A DNA stretch of 12,527 nt from Tetmemena sp. SeJ-2015 (Eukaryota > Ciliophora > Spirotrichea > Sporadotrichida > Oxytrichidae), in contig JAJKFJ010012083.1 in the NCBI GenBank assembly GCA_027382625.1, positions 1-12,527 on the forward strand, given 5' to 3'. The position numbers and the translations under genes were made by a program. Positions 1 through 9,300 of the stretch are shown in pieces. Under the pieces are notes generated by a model. It was given only the letters and a program-made list of their open reading frames with translations. It was not told the DNA's origin and ran no database searches. Positions within the stretch are counted from its first letter, which is position 1. Each line of letters starts with the position of its first letter.

Positions 1-1010
1 AGTCGTCTTTCATCCCTAAAGAGTCAAAGAAGATTAATGTAGCCTAGAACTCATCAATGGTAGACTTGAAAGCCAAGATACTGCAGGAGAAAGCAAAGTT
101 AATGAGCAAAACCAACAATCAGAATAGCTGCCTGCTAAATGAGAGGTCTTACCAAAAGAGGAAGGATGTCTTTGCAAACTCAGACATCTAGTTTATAAAA
201 ATGAAAAATTAAGCTAAAGTTGACAGCCAAAACAAAGGAGTGGAGTTGAGGAATGAGAGGGATTAAGCAGCTGAGGAAGAGAAGAGAGTGGAGGATTAAG
301 AGGGGAAGGTAGACGATACAAAAATTAAATTCAAGCTTGCAGAGAAAGCTCAAATTTATGAACAACTTATAAATGACAAGCAGGCTCATGTAAAAGGAAA
401 GAACCATTTGGTAGACTATGAATAGAAAAGATGGGAAAAAGAGGATGGTAAAGTGCATTAAGGGGAATAGTAAGACTACTTTGCTGAAATGACTACTGTT
501 AATGATGTACTAGCCAGAGAAAGGAAGGCTTGGGAGGCTGCGGCAAGAAGAGAAATAGAGCATGTTTAGTCTGGTGGGAGCCTGGGACAAGTAATGTAAG
601 GGCAAGTGAAGGATTCTGCTACAGCTATGATAGGGGAAGCTTTGGCTCCTCTTGTCAAGCAAAGATGGGATAATATACTTACAGTCAAAGAGAAGGAATA
701 CCTGCCAGAGGTAATCAGAGACAAAGCGAGATAACAAGAGCTTTTGGCACAAGCTAAATTGAAAAGAGATTAAGATAGAGAAGCTAGATTATAGTGGAAG
801 AAAAATATATAAATTAAAATTTATTAAATTTTCTATAAGAAAGGCTATTTGCAAAATTTGAAACTAAATAATTTTCTCTTGGTTAATCTGGTAAATAATT
901 CCTATATGAAATATCAGAAAATTTTATCATTCAAACTCAAAGCATATTCAAAGGAAAGTGGAATTTTATAAATGGATTATTTTCAATTGTAACATAATTA
1001 TCATGATTGA
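1..1010 (+). CDS. CCDC174-like coiled-coil protein, 5' truncated
   Basis: Frame starting at base 3 is open from the window edge to TGA 1008-1010 if TAA and TAG are read as Gln (at least 20 such codons). The first internal Met is at 57, but the frame is open upstream, so the true start lies outside. Visible landmarks are MVDLKAKILQEKAKL (57-101), EKAQIYEQL (342-368), LVDYEQKRWEKE (408-443) and a Lys/Arg/Gln-rich helix ending near 812. Their order resembles CCDC174, a eukaryotic nuclear coiled-coil protein that also has a VDLKAE start and an EKAKLYE/LVDF block; this is family recognition by eye. Beyond about 812 the translation becomes AT-driven (I, Y, L, N, K), so the real coding segment probably ends there and 813-1010 is non-coding or germline-limited. 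The late CCDC174 DRGKEF-type motif is not seen, so a terminal segment may lie elsewhere. Confidence 0.6.
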
Positions 1011-1388
1011 GACAAATTATTAGTAAAGATTATATTTTTAGATTTTTAAAGAGACAACAAGAAATTATATTTTTATTGATATAAGTATGATATCAATGTG
1101 GAAATAAATTATTTAGCCTGTCATCTTTATATACATTTATTTATTAGTTTTAAAAATAATTTTTTTCTAAAAGGAATATATTTTATAAATAATTTAGAAT
1201 AAATTATTTATTCCAAGCTTTTGAGTTATTAAATGGCAACGGTAATTGTATTATTATCTCCAATATCTATTTTTCATAAGATATTTAATCTTTTCGCATT
1301 TCTAAACAATAATTGTGTGATAGTGAAGATTGAGGAAATGAAGAAAAGAAGAAAGATGGAGTGAAGGTTATTGAATTAATTATGAAGA
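1011..1388. other. AT-rich spacer between convergent genes
   Basis: No convincing gene. It is strongly AT-rich. A short Lys/Glu-rich open stretch at 1308-1364 (IVKIEEMKKRRKME then TGA) could be a displaced last segment of the upstream coiled-coil gene. The 6-bp repeat ATAGTG occurs at 791-796 and 1320-1325, but joining there gives an immediate TGA. Confidence 0.4.
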
Positions 1389-1941
1389 TCAAAACATTTA
1401 AGTGTCTTCCTAGTTGTCTTCTGATCCAGTGTCATTTGTATAGTGAGATCTTTCAGGCTCTTACAGAAATTCCTTAAGATCTATCTATCTCTCTTTTCTA
1501 TTTGTAGTATTCTTCATCCTTTCTTAAAGCAGAGTTTCATTTTGTATAGCTTAGCGAATCATAGAACTTTCAGAGTATCTTCTTTAAAGATTATTCTAAT
1601 CCTGACTTCGATAGTTAACACCTATGTTTGGCACAGAAATGTTTGAGGGTTTTTTGTATGACTAATGTAGCTGATTTGTATAATTAGGATTGAACTACAA
1701 CTTTTTAATGGTAGGATGATCTAGCAGAGTGTTGTCATTTATCAAGTACTTGTCGCTTACACAATTCTCTATTCTGGTGAATTCTTAGGAGTCTGTCTCT
1801 AGTTCTTCTATATTTATTACATTGCTTTAATTTACCTTGATTTTGCACAATATGATTTGAGAATGCTGCCCTAACTCCCACTTGCTAATTTGATTGATCA
1901 GAATTAATTGGTCTGCTTCTTCTTTATGGAAGAGAAGTCAT
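1389..1941 (-). CDS. Hypothetical Gln/Asn/Ser-rich protein
   Basis: Read on the minus strand from ATG 1941-1939 to TGA 1391-1389, with a 28-nt interruption (1808-1835) removed, this gives 174 residues in ciliate code; the exon lengths of 106 and 419 nt sum to a multiple of three. The protein begins MTSLPQRRSRPINSDQSN and contains LDHPTIKKLQFNPNY, RRYSESSMIRQAIQNETLL and an acidic tail ending NQEDTQMF. It is hydrophilic, with no signal peptide or membrane segment, and looks mostly disordered with one short basic helical stretch. I do not recognise a family. TAA/TAG fall at many Gln positions. The same frame stays open upstream of the chosen ATG to another ATG (MDGPQAQQIEIE) with a single TGA between, so the N-terminus may be longer if that TGA sits in an eliminated segment. 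It converges with the coiled-coil gene. Confidence 0.6.
1808..1835 (-). other. 28-nt intron or IES in the hypothetical gene
   Basis: On the minus strand it starts GTAAAT and ends ATATAG, so it can be a minimal spliceosomal intron. The trinucleotide AAG also flanks it on both sides (plus-strand CTT at 1805-1807 and 1836-1838), so it can equally be an IES with a 3-bp pointer (31 nt excised). Both options join the frames. The unspliced frame is also free of TGA for a while (HSQIILCKIK...) but soon meets TGA upstream and has different composition. Confidence 0.5.
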
Positions 1942-2052
1942 TCATTCCTTTTTAAGTGAGATTAGTTTAAGAGCTTTGTCTTGATTAAGTACATCAGTCT
2001 CGCACTCTATCTCAATTTATTATGCTTGCGGCCCATCCATCTCTAGCACTTA

Positions 2053-2270
2053 CAAATAATTGGGCCCTGAGTCCCCCACCGCACATAAGCCCGGGACCGC
2101 ACATACTTTAAAAATTTTGTGGTATTGCATTAGCTTGTACCGCCATGTTTCAAATGCGCTTCAAAGCTTAAGCAGCCTTAAATATTCTGGCCCTATTAAT
2201 AATAAGCAAAATACACTATGATGGAAAGCTTATATCTTAGACTTGTGAAGCGGTACCAAATTCGGCTTGG
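2053..2270 (+). repeat. Left terminal inverted repeat
   Basis: Reverse complement of 4999-5276 with only a few substitutions (around 2124, 2137, 2226, 2245 and 2264) and a small gap near 2193. It is GC-rich at the outer end (2062-2106) and AT-rich inside. It carries only a remnant of the palindromic repeat present in the right copy (a single ACCGCAC at 2078-2084, then ATAAGCC). Confidence 0.85.
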
Positions 2271-3409
2271 GATGATTTAGGAAGAGTAGGTGACTAATAC
2301 TTAAAACCAGTGCCAAGTTGAATTTATCACTTAGAGATGATTAATTATATTAATCCTAATGAGAAGATTAGTTGTAGGGCTTATAGTGCAGAAAACTCTG
2401 AATATTTGCTATTTAAACTTATCTTCAAGTTTTATTTCTTATATAATTGAGGAGTTATCAAAGAACTCTTAACATTATTTGTAAAGCAAGTATTTTATTA
2501 GAAAGTTAAATTTAAGTACGCATCCGACTCTCACTAGGCACCGGTTGCCCATTCCTTCAAGGCTCTCAGATTTAGCACTTCATTGGCTAGAAAGTGAGTG
2601 CTTAAATGAGGCAAGATATTAAGGAAGCATAAGCCCTGGGGAGAATGTGGTCGCAGCAGCTCATTTGAGAGTTAATGAAAGGTGAGTAGTCTCCCGTTCA
2701 TCCTCCTGACCCTTATAGGCATGGATGGACATAATCTATGAGCAGACACTCAGTCATGCAGCTGGAAAGAGTCAGGCTCTCGGATCGACGCTACTCTATT
2801 TTATTTTTAAAATTTTAGGTTTTTTTGAAGATGCGCATAAGCTTGATGGGGCTTCAGCGCAGAGTGTGAGGTAGCGGAGGTGCCACATGTTTAGTTCCCT
2901 ATTCGGCTGGTAGACAAAGACGCAAAGGCCTTGGCTGTTGTGTCTTTGTATTTCTTATATATGCCGGGAGCCCTTTAATTCCCTTTATTTTTAGAGACTA
3001 CAAAGAGCAATCATAAGATATAAAATCTAAAATTAAACGCTGAGGGTAAAACAATAGATTATTATTTGGTACATATTCATCATATCTTTAGGTATAAATC
3101 TTTTATTAATAAGGACGTATATTACTCTACGCCCTAGCATTTGAATTTACAATAAAATACTGTAGTATCCAATCCCTCACAATATGTTTTTTTATCAGTT
3201 GATGACTCAAAAACTTATTGATTGATGTTTTTAGTATACACAAATAATGAAGAACTAATCTCTTAATTATAGAGAGATCAAACTAAATAAAGTTACTTAA
3301 TGCATTAGTAAACAAAACTTCCAGAGGAATAATAGACGTTAGGATTTATAGCGATTTAAATTTTGATTAAACTATAAGCAATTCTGCATCACCTCTCTCT
3401 CTCTTAAAT
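2271..3409. other. Left interior of the element, GC-richer patch
   Basis: No supported gene. 2271-2514 and 2976-3409 are AT-rich. 2515-2975 is clearly GC-richer than its surroundings on either side, yet TGA occurs in all plus frames and no protein motif is visible. It could be a structured non-coding RNA, a fossil coding piece or foreign DNA. A strong hairpin sits at its right side (2914-2949). Confidence 0.35.
2914..2949. other. Long hairpin inside the element
   Basis: ACAAAGACGCAA (2914-2925) pairs with TTGTGTCTTTGT (2938-2949) over 12 positions with one G-T wobble. After one mismatch a further short GGCC/GGCT stem closes on a tiny loop. A run of T's of terminator type does not follow directly, so its role is unknown. 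Confidence 0.5.
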
Positions 3410-3826
3410 ATGGACATCATAGTTTATATCAATCTTTTATTTTTTCTCCTTTTTTTTGTTATTTTCCTGCAAAAAATTCAAGTCAAGTCTATCCTCAAAT
3501 CAATCTCCAAATGGAAGGCCTACTTAATAATGGCTACTAATCGAATCAACACAAGCAAAGGTTTTTGGCATGTATATCAGTGCAAGGAGCTTAGTGAGTT
3601 AGCTAGGCTTTTTTTAGAATAAGTCTTAAGAATTATACTCACAAATATCGAGTTATTTTTTGGAACGTAGGTAAGCATGAGTGAATTTATGCTCTATGAT
3701 GTTGCTTTTCAATTCTCGAAAGATATTCTACATTACCTTCTAAGTACTAATAAAATATTAATTTATGGTATGTTTTTATCTTATTACAAAAATGGTATAA
3801 CTTAGAATTTAATAAAAAGAGAATGA
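3410..3826 (+). CDS. Doubtful ORF inside the element
   Basis: In ciliate code the ATG at 3410 opens 138 codons to TGA 3824-3826. The first 21 residues are a hydrophobic Leu/Phe/Ile run (MDIIVYINLLFFLLFFVIFL), which in AT-rich DNA may simply reflect composition. The rest (KWKAYLIMATNRINTSKGFW..., LSELARLFLEQ) has no motif I know. The frame is also open upstream of the ATG. It could be a remnant of an element-encoded membrane protein, or chance. Confidence 0.2.
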
Positions 3827-4344
3827 AATAAGATATTAAATTATAATGGAATAAAATCGAAACTGTTTAAGTATTTCCAATTTGAATAATTATTATGCCA
3901 TTCGATTCGGCATAAAATTCCAAGAACTTTTCATCCTTTTATTTTTTGGTAGAGTGTTCAATACAGAGTTATAAATGACACAAGTTGCTGCAAAAGGCGA
4001 ATCGTTACATGAGGAGTTTGAGTTAATCAGATCTCTCTGCTAATGTGTGGTATTTAGATGACGAAAGAAGAAATTCTTATTAATTTTCGATGAGCTATCG
4101 AACAAGCTACAAATCAGGGATTGAATCTATGATTTCAACTGCCACAAAGTTGCACCTCTTCATTTATTATTTTAATCAATCACTGATTTTAATTTAATTC
4201 TCAACCATATTTAAATGTAAAACGCTTAATTAATGGCTTTAAATATCAGATTGAGTAGAGTTATGCGACTATTAAAGGTTATTAGCATATATATAATTTT
4301 AATTATTAAAAAGGCAACAGAGTTAATTTCATAAATATTTTCTA
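3827..4344. other. AT-rich element interior, no gene seen
   Basis: Nothing supportable: stops are frequent in all frames even when only TGA is counted, and there is no repeat longer than expected for AT-rich DNA. Confidence 0.4.
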
Positions 4345-4737
4345 TCAAGAAGATTAACACCACAATTTCGATATCAATTCTCCTATACAGATTGACTTTT
4401 GGCTTTTTATGAATTTTAGAATTTAAACGGATTTAATGAGAGACCCCGAAAGGATCTGGAACATTAAAACCTCTCCTAGTGAAAACAAATATGTCACTAG
4501 TAGCTGCGACTCGCAAGGCCGTGGTATACAGTGGGGACTAAAAAACTCAAGCGGCCCTTCTATGGCAACCTCATTATGCTCCATAACTGTGAATAGATAA
4601 CCATAAGCATAAGAGCCTTTAAGGTTGAGTGTTAGTATTAAAGGCGAAAAAAGACCTAGACCTCCTAGTATATATCCTAAAACTCTTAGATGCCAGTTAA
4701 CATCGGAATAATACAAGTGGTCGAGCTCATAATACTA
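4345..4737 (-). CDS. Doubtful ORF inside the element, minus strand
   Basis: With UAR as Gln the minus strand is open for about 131 codons between TGA at 4740-4738 and TGA 4347-4345. The only internal Met codons are late (near 4590), so no full start is visible. The middle part, LRVLGYILGGLGLFSPLIL and GYLFTVMEHNEVAIEGPLEF, is hydrophobic, and the underlying DNA (about 4435-4700) is GC-richer than its neighbours, which argues for something conserved here. I do not recognise it. The plus strand is also open for part of the stretch, so strand is uncertain. Confidence 0.25.
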
Positions 4738-4998
4738 TCAAAGAGACAATAAAATCGCATTAAAAAAAACATACCGTCGCACATATTTAAACATTATTAT
4801 TACACCTAGTGGTAAGTAGTTACTATCTTTTGGATTTTTTTAATTGTTCTTCTCATACTCCTTCTTAACTTACAAAAACCGGTTTATCATTCAATAAAGT
4901 ATATTTCACTATTCCAAGCAGAATTACTATAATATATAGCCTCCTTAGGATTAAACCAAAGCTATAGAATATTGAATAAATGCTATGATCTCCTCTCA

Positions 4999-5276
4999 CC
5001 AAGCCTAATTTGGTACCGCGTCACAAGTCTAAGATATATGCTTTCCATCATAGTGTATTTTGCTTATTATTAATTTTTGGGCCAGAATATTTAAGGCTGC
5101 TTAAGCTTTGAAGCGCATTTGAAACATGGCGGTGCAAGCTAATGCAACACCACAAAATTTTTAAAGTATGTGCGGTCCCGGGCTTATGTGCGGTGCTGGT
5201 ACCGCACGTGCGGTGCCGGCACCGCACGTGCGGTCCGGAACCGCACGTGCGGTGGGGGACTCAGGGCCCGTTATTT
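4999..5276 (-). repeat. Right terminal inverted repeat, expanded
   Basis: Inverted copy of 2053-2270, about 60 bp longer because it holds three copies of the 14-bp palindrome ACCGCACGTGCGGT (5201-5214, 5221-5234, 5240-5253) where the left copy has a single half. The outer end is GGGGGACTCAGGGCCCGTTATTT. Confidence 0.85.
5201..5253. repeat. Tandem GC-rich palindromes ACCGCACGTGCGGT
   Basis: Three perfect copies of a self-complementary 14-mer at roughly 20-bp spacing, linked by GCCGGC and by a shorter CCGGA linker, themselves partly palindromic. This is the most GC-rich stretch in the window. Tandem palindromes at a transposon end are typical protein-binding subterminal repeats; that role is an inference. 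Confidence 0.8.
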
Positions 5277-5290
5277 ATAATAGTTATTAA

Positions 5291-5596
5291 GATTTCCTCT
5301 TGGATGCTTTAATCCCAGTGATGGAGTCTTTTACTTTCTTGGATGAAATTAGGCGAAAATCTTGTGGAATTGCGTATCCCCAGCTAGTTCTGTGGGGATT
5401 TGAAGTTAATGAAAATGATCCCTTTTACATACCAGCTAGTGAGGAAGATATTGAGGATCACGGTTAGGGAGACATCCTTCCTCCTAACCCAGCCAAAGTT
5501 ATCATCGAAAAAGTTAGAGTAAGAAAGGGACTGCCTGTTGATAAGATGATAGTAGTTAGTGGAGAACAACAACGCAATCTAAGCAAAAAGAAATGA
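5291..5596 (+). CDS. EFL1-type GTPase, C-terminal segment only
   Basis: This encodes roughly the last 100 residues of elongation factor-like GTPase 1 (EFL1/Ria1), which with SBDS evicts eIF6 from nascent 60S ribosomal subunits in the cytoplasm. The read is FLLDALIPVMESFTFLDEIR (5294-5353), then CGIAYPQLVLWGFEVNENDPF, an acidic linker with one TAG as Gln, and KGLPVDKMIVVSGEQQRNL before SKKK and TGA 5594-5596. The LPV-ESF-F--EIR block, the SG-A-PQLV-W block and the final R-LSK-K tail match the domain V end of EFL1 rather than EF-2. About 1,000 residues of GTPase and upstream domains are missing: immediately 5' lies the element's inverted repeat, and no EFL1 sequence is present to the left of the element. 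The simplest reading is a terminal germline segment (MDS) whose partners lie elsewhere. No IES is needed inside it. Confidence 0.85.
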
Positions 5597-5849
5597 AGCA
5601 CACGAATTTAGATTCCTTAATTAAGAAGAAATCCTTTTATTTATTGTCTTATTTTTTCTGAGGGTAAAACTTTGCAAAGTTATGATCAAAATATGTAATC
5701 ATTTGAAGGAGTAATCATTTCTTTGATAATTAGTCTCTAAAAGGAGTCAAATCTCACAATTAATGATTAGGAAGAAAAGTGTTCTTAATTGATCATTAAA
5801 ATTATATAAATTTGACTTCTGTACAACATCACATTTGTTGATAATTAAA
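5597..5849. other. AT-rich spacer after the EFL1 segment
   Basis: No gene seen. It presumably contains the EFL1 3' untranslated end and then germline-limited DNA. Confidence 0.4.
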
Positions 5850-6347
5850 TTACGGTCAATATGGTTTTATTCACCTTGCGTTTACATATTGCTAAGCTCA
5901 AGTTGCTAGTGCCTTTACATACTAGCAACCACAAACTTTAAATAAAGATCACAGTAAGTACAAAGGAGTTTAGCTCGAGTTATTCGGTAATTCAGCTGTT
6001 GAGGAATGGAATCTCTCTATTTTTTGTTATTATATATCTTTCTTCTAATACTTTACATGCTAACTTACTCATGAATTCAGGCAGCGGATGAGTCAAAAGT
6101 AATTCAGGTTCCTCAAATTACTAATGATATCATTACTAAAAATAATGGAGTCATAAATTCAAAATAATTCAATCAAAGAAAATATTAATTACATTTTATT
6201 TAAGTTTACAAATTGCGGAGGATATGGAGTTCAAGCTGGATTAGAATTATAAATCCATTTATTTTTTTATATAGAAAAGTAATAAGATATCTGTGTACAT
6301 ATACGCGGTGAGAACTTTCAAAGAAGATATTTTACTTTTCTTCAACG
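5850..6347 (+). other. Unresolved coding-like patches
   Basis: Several plus-strand stretches look translated in ciliate code but lie in different frames. They are QAQVASAFTYQQPQTLNKDH and GVQLELFGNSAVEEW (about 5886-6009), VIQVPQITNDIITKNNGVIN (about 6099-6158) and FKFTNCGGYGVQAGLELQ (about 6199-6252). Nine-base (GTAATTCAG at 5987-5995 and 6099-6107), eight-base (AATTCAGG at 6074 and 6101) and seven-base (AATTCAA at 6156 and 6166) direct repeats lie between them, as expected for pointers. The 10-nt removal at 6156 joins VIQVPQ... to FKFTNC... in frame; the others do not give a unique solution. The Cys-containing piece faintly recalls the redox motif region of SelT/Rdx proteins, but the second Cys/Sec is not there. 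Treat this as an unassigned germline gene fragment. Confidence 0.35.
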
Positions 6348-9300
6348 ATGTCTCTCTCAGAAAACCTCTATCTACCGAGAATGTAAGAGCTTGAATCCTT
6401 AGCTTATTTTAATCATTTCTCTATATAGATAGTAAAGATAATGGCTAAACTGCACAATTCAGATAAAGTGCAGGTGGCTAATTTGTATCTTGAAATGCAG
6501 AGACAAGGCTAGTTGCTAAGTGCAAATGATTTTCTGTCTGATTTGACTTATTGCCATTTAATTCCTTTTAAGTATAAATATGCATATACTTAGCGGCTAA
6601 ACATCGAGTCTAGTAAAGCTATCAAACACCAAACAAATGGAGAAACAGAGGGTAAAACTGACTTAGCTTCTAAACTAGGCTTGGCTAATGCCAATGGATC
6701 CACTATTGAGAAAAGAGGAGGAAGTGGCAGTGGCTAGAGAGATAAAGATAAAAATAGTACTTAAAGTCCTGGTGGATTTTTTGCCAGCCTAAATTTTAGA
6801 AAGAAGAGAGGGAGTGAAGAGACTAAGGAAACTAAGAAAAATCAAAGAGCTTAAGTAAATAAGTATAGCTTAAATTTTAATATAAGACCTAAATCAACTG
6901 ACAGAAAATCTGGAGCAGTGGATAAAAATCTACCCTCGTCTTTAGAGATAACTCAATAGCTATTTGCAATCCCTTAATTAGGGTTCAACGTGCAAGGTCA
7001 TAAAGATAAAGCTATTCCTGGGTTTGACCCATTTCTATTGGGAGATAACTTTTAGAGATTTTTAAAAAGCATAGATGTTCTTTAAAATATTTCTCTTCAA
7101 ATGTATTATATTCCTGTGATGGCTTATGAGTACGTCCATGACTGCATCACAATTTAAAATAGCAAGCAGACTTTCAACTTCCTTATCCAAGCATCTTTCT
7201 TCATTTACTTCTATGAGCTCACATTAGCTATGGTACCAGTCTTATTGGTTTGCTTTATCTTCTATAATTTCTACTATAAAACGGAGTTCAAGCGGCCATA
7301 GCCTGATTATCTAAAGAACATGCGATTCATTCAAATGATAATGGGAACTATCTCAGATGGAGTGAAGATGTCATATGATTTTGTTGAAGATTTCATATAC
7401 TGGAGAGACCCAGAGAAAGCAGTATTGCTCATGAAAGAAGTCATCCTCTTACCGCTTCCAATTTTAATTGGCCTATACTTCATGCCAATCCGTGTTTTTG
7501 TAATATTGGGAATTTGGCTTGCCACTCTCTTTCACTCAGAGTTTTGCGTAGTCCTCGTTAAAATTGTTGCCACTAAAGTATTTTTTAAAACATGAGCCTA
7601 TTAAATGTGTATTAGAAATGACTCAACCTTATAGTTACTCAGACTATAAGAAGATCTTTATTTAGAAAGTGAAGGATATGATTCTTCTCAGAGGCCTCCC
7701 TTTCAGACTCCCACTCTCAGTTTTGATTCCTAAACTTTGGAGTTACTTCGGACAGAAAATTCAGAGACTTGAAAAATCTAGACCTCGGTATGAGAAATCA
7801 ACTACTTTTGATGAAATAGGAGAGGAGCGCAGATAAGGAAGTGTGATAGCGTAAGATAAGCTCATTCCTCAAGCAAAGAACAACAAAACTATGCAGCTTT
7901 AAGATTAAGGATTGCAATTAATTTTAAGCACAGTTCTAGTGCAAAAAACATAAGGTAGACACCAAGCAAGAAGCCAATTTAACCATATTCAGGTAATCGC
8001 AAAGGTGAAAGCTAAGAGTTAAGCCTAGATAGTCTGGATCAATCTTAAAATGAGAATAGACTGCAGGCATAGGAGAATAACATAGATAGTAGAGAGGAAG
8101 ACCCATAATTTATGTCAAACACAAGTTTCATTAATTTTTGAAATCATCAAGTAGTATTTACTTATTTAAATTTAAGAGATGAGGGCTTGAATGATCAAAG
8201 AAGAAAAGAGTACAAGCCAAAATAGATTTAAGGGGCTTCTTTTAAAGAAGGCTCGGGAGACAAAACAACCAAACATTAATACGAAAATGTTAAGGTCGAA
8301 GTGTTGAACTCAAAACTTTACTTTTGATTTAATTGTAATTAAGCTTTGAACTAAGGATCTCCAGCCAAATTCTCGAATTAATCCCTCTCACCACCAACGT
8401 AATCCAACAAAAATGATGATAATAGAGGGGATAAAAGTCGAAGCCGCACTATGTGGATGAGTTTAAAATCAGCATCTAATCCGCTATTTTTTGGAGAAAA
8501 TGAAAAAGTTGGAAATGAATTGAAACTAAAAAATTCGCAAAAAACTCTCCCTCAAACATCAGTGGCTCTAAACCAAGAAGTATTGGCTAGATTTGACAGT
8601 ATGACTCAGTAAAATAACGACCAAGAATATGACTAGAAAGATGAGTAGGGAGCCATTCAAGGCTATGTTAGCTAGAGGTAAAATGAGGCATTTTATAGTG
8701 CGGCAAGTGACAGTGATAGTAACTATGAAGAGGATGAGGATGTCCAAACTCCAGGCCATACAACTTATAACCCTTTAAGTTACAGTACTTAGATTCGAGG
8801 AGGTGACAGAATCAATGCCGGTGATAGAGGGTTAGAGGGAGTCTTAAATTCATCTAGGAAAGAATCAAGCTGGAGTTTTAAAATTATTATATTCATAAAG
8901 CTAGGTAGTACAGCCAAAAAGGAAGATATTTGTGACATACGAGAATTAAAGATGGTGGTTGAGCAACTGGACAAGCACACTTTTACCTGGCGAGAGGCAT
9001 AACTGGAGTGACTAGAAAGGTGAGTTTATAATTAAAGCATAAGCGTTTTAATAAGTGAATATTTTGTGATTTAAATCTACCGAAAGAAGCTTTTAAGCTC
9101 CCATCCAAAGATCATAATTTTAATGTCGTTCATTTAAATGAAATATAGATTGGGAATGGGAGGATATTTGGCATGTAGATAAGCATCCTGAATTCACAGA
9201 TGAGGAAGGATGGTCTTTCGCAGTAGATTTTAGTAGTCCATTCCATAAGAATTAAGCTCTATTCGACATGGTAAGGAAGCGCAAATGGATAAGAGTCTGC

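Larger units (their letters stand above)
2053..5276. mobile_element. 3.2-kb inverted-repeat-bounded germline element
   Basis: The unit is defined by two long, nearly identical inverted repeats (2053-2270 and 4999-5276). Its outer ends are AAATAA followed by GGGCCCTGAGTCCCCCACC. Germline-limited transposons with terminal inverted repeats, such as the TBE elements of Oxytricha, are the obvious comparison, but I cannot recognise TBE transposase or any DDE motif in the interior. No clean target-site duplication is visible: the flanking trinucleotides are ATT (2059-2061) and GTT (5270-5272), and the flank symmetry extends as an inverted rather than a direct repeat. It is therefore probably non-autonomous, decayed, or a pair of inverted copies of a smaller repeat. 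It lies between the 5' side of the minus-strand gene and the EFL1 segment. Confidence 0.65.

Noticed and set aside
180..752. Two hydrophobic minus-strand ORFs
   Set aside because: Antisense to a charged coiled-coil frame; complement of Glu/Lys codons naturally gives Phe/Leu-rich translation.
2053..5276. TBE transposon assignment
   Set aside because: No telomere-repeat ends, no recognisable transposase and no clear 3-bp target duplication.
6199..6320. Selenoprotein T-like gene
   Set aside because: Only a short CGGYG stretch and a GEN tripeptide resemble the family; the second redox residue is absent and frames are unresolved.
7331..8980. Minus-strand ORFs opposite the DysF gene (7331-7525, 8568-8759, 8789-8980)
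   Set aside because: Antisense shadows of a gene whose plus-strand reading is fixed by membrane and dysferlin motifs.
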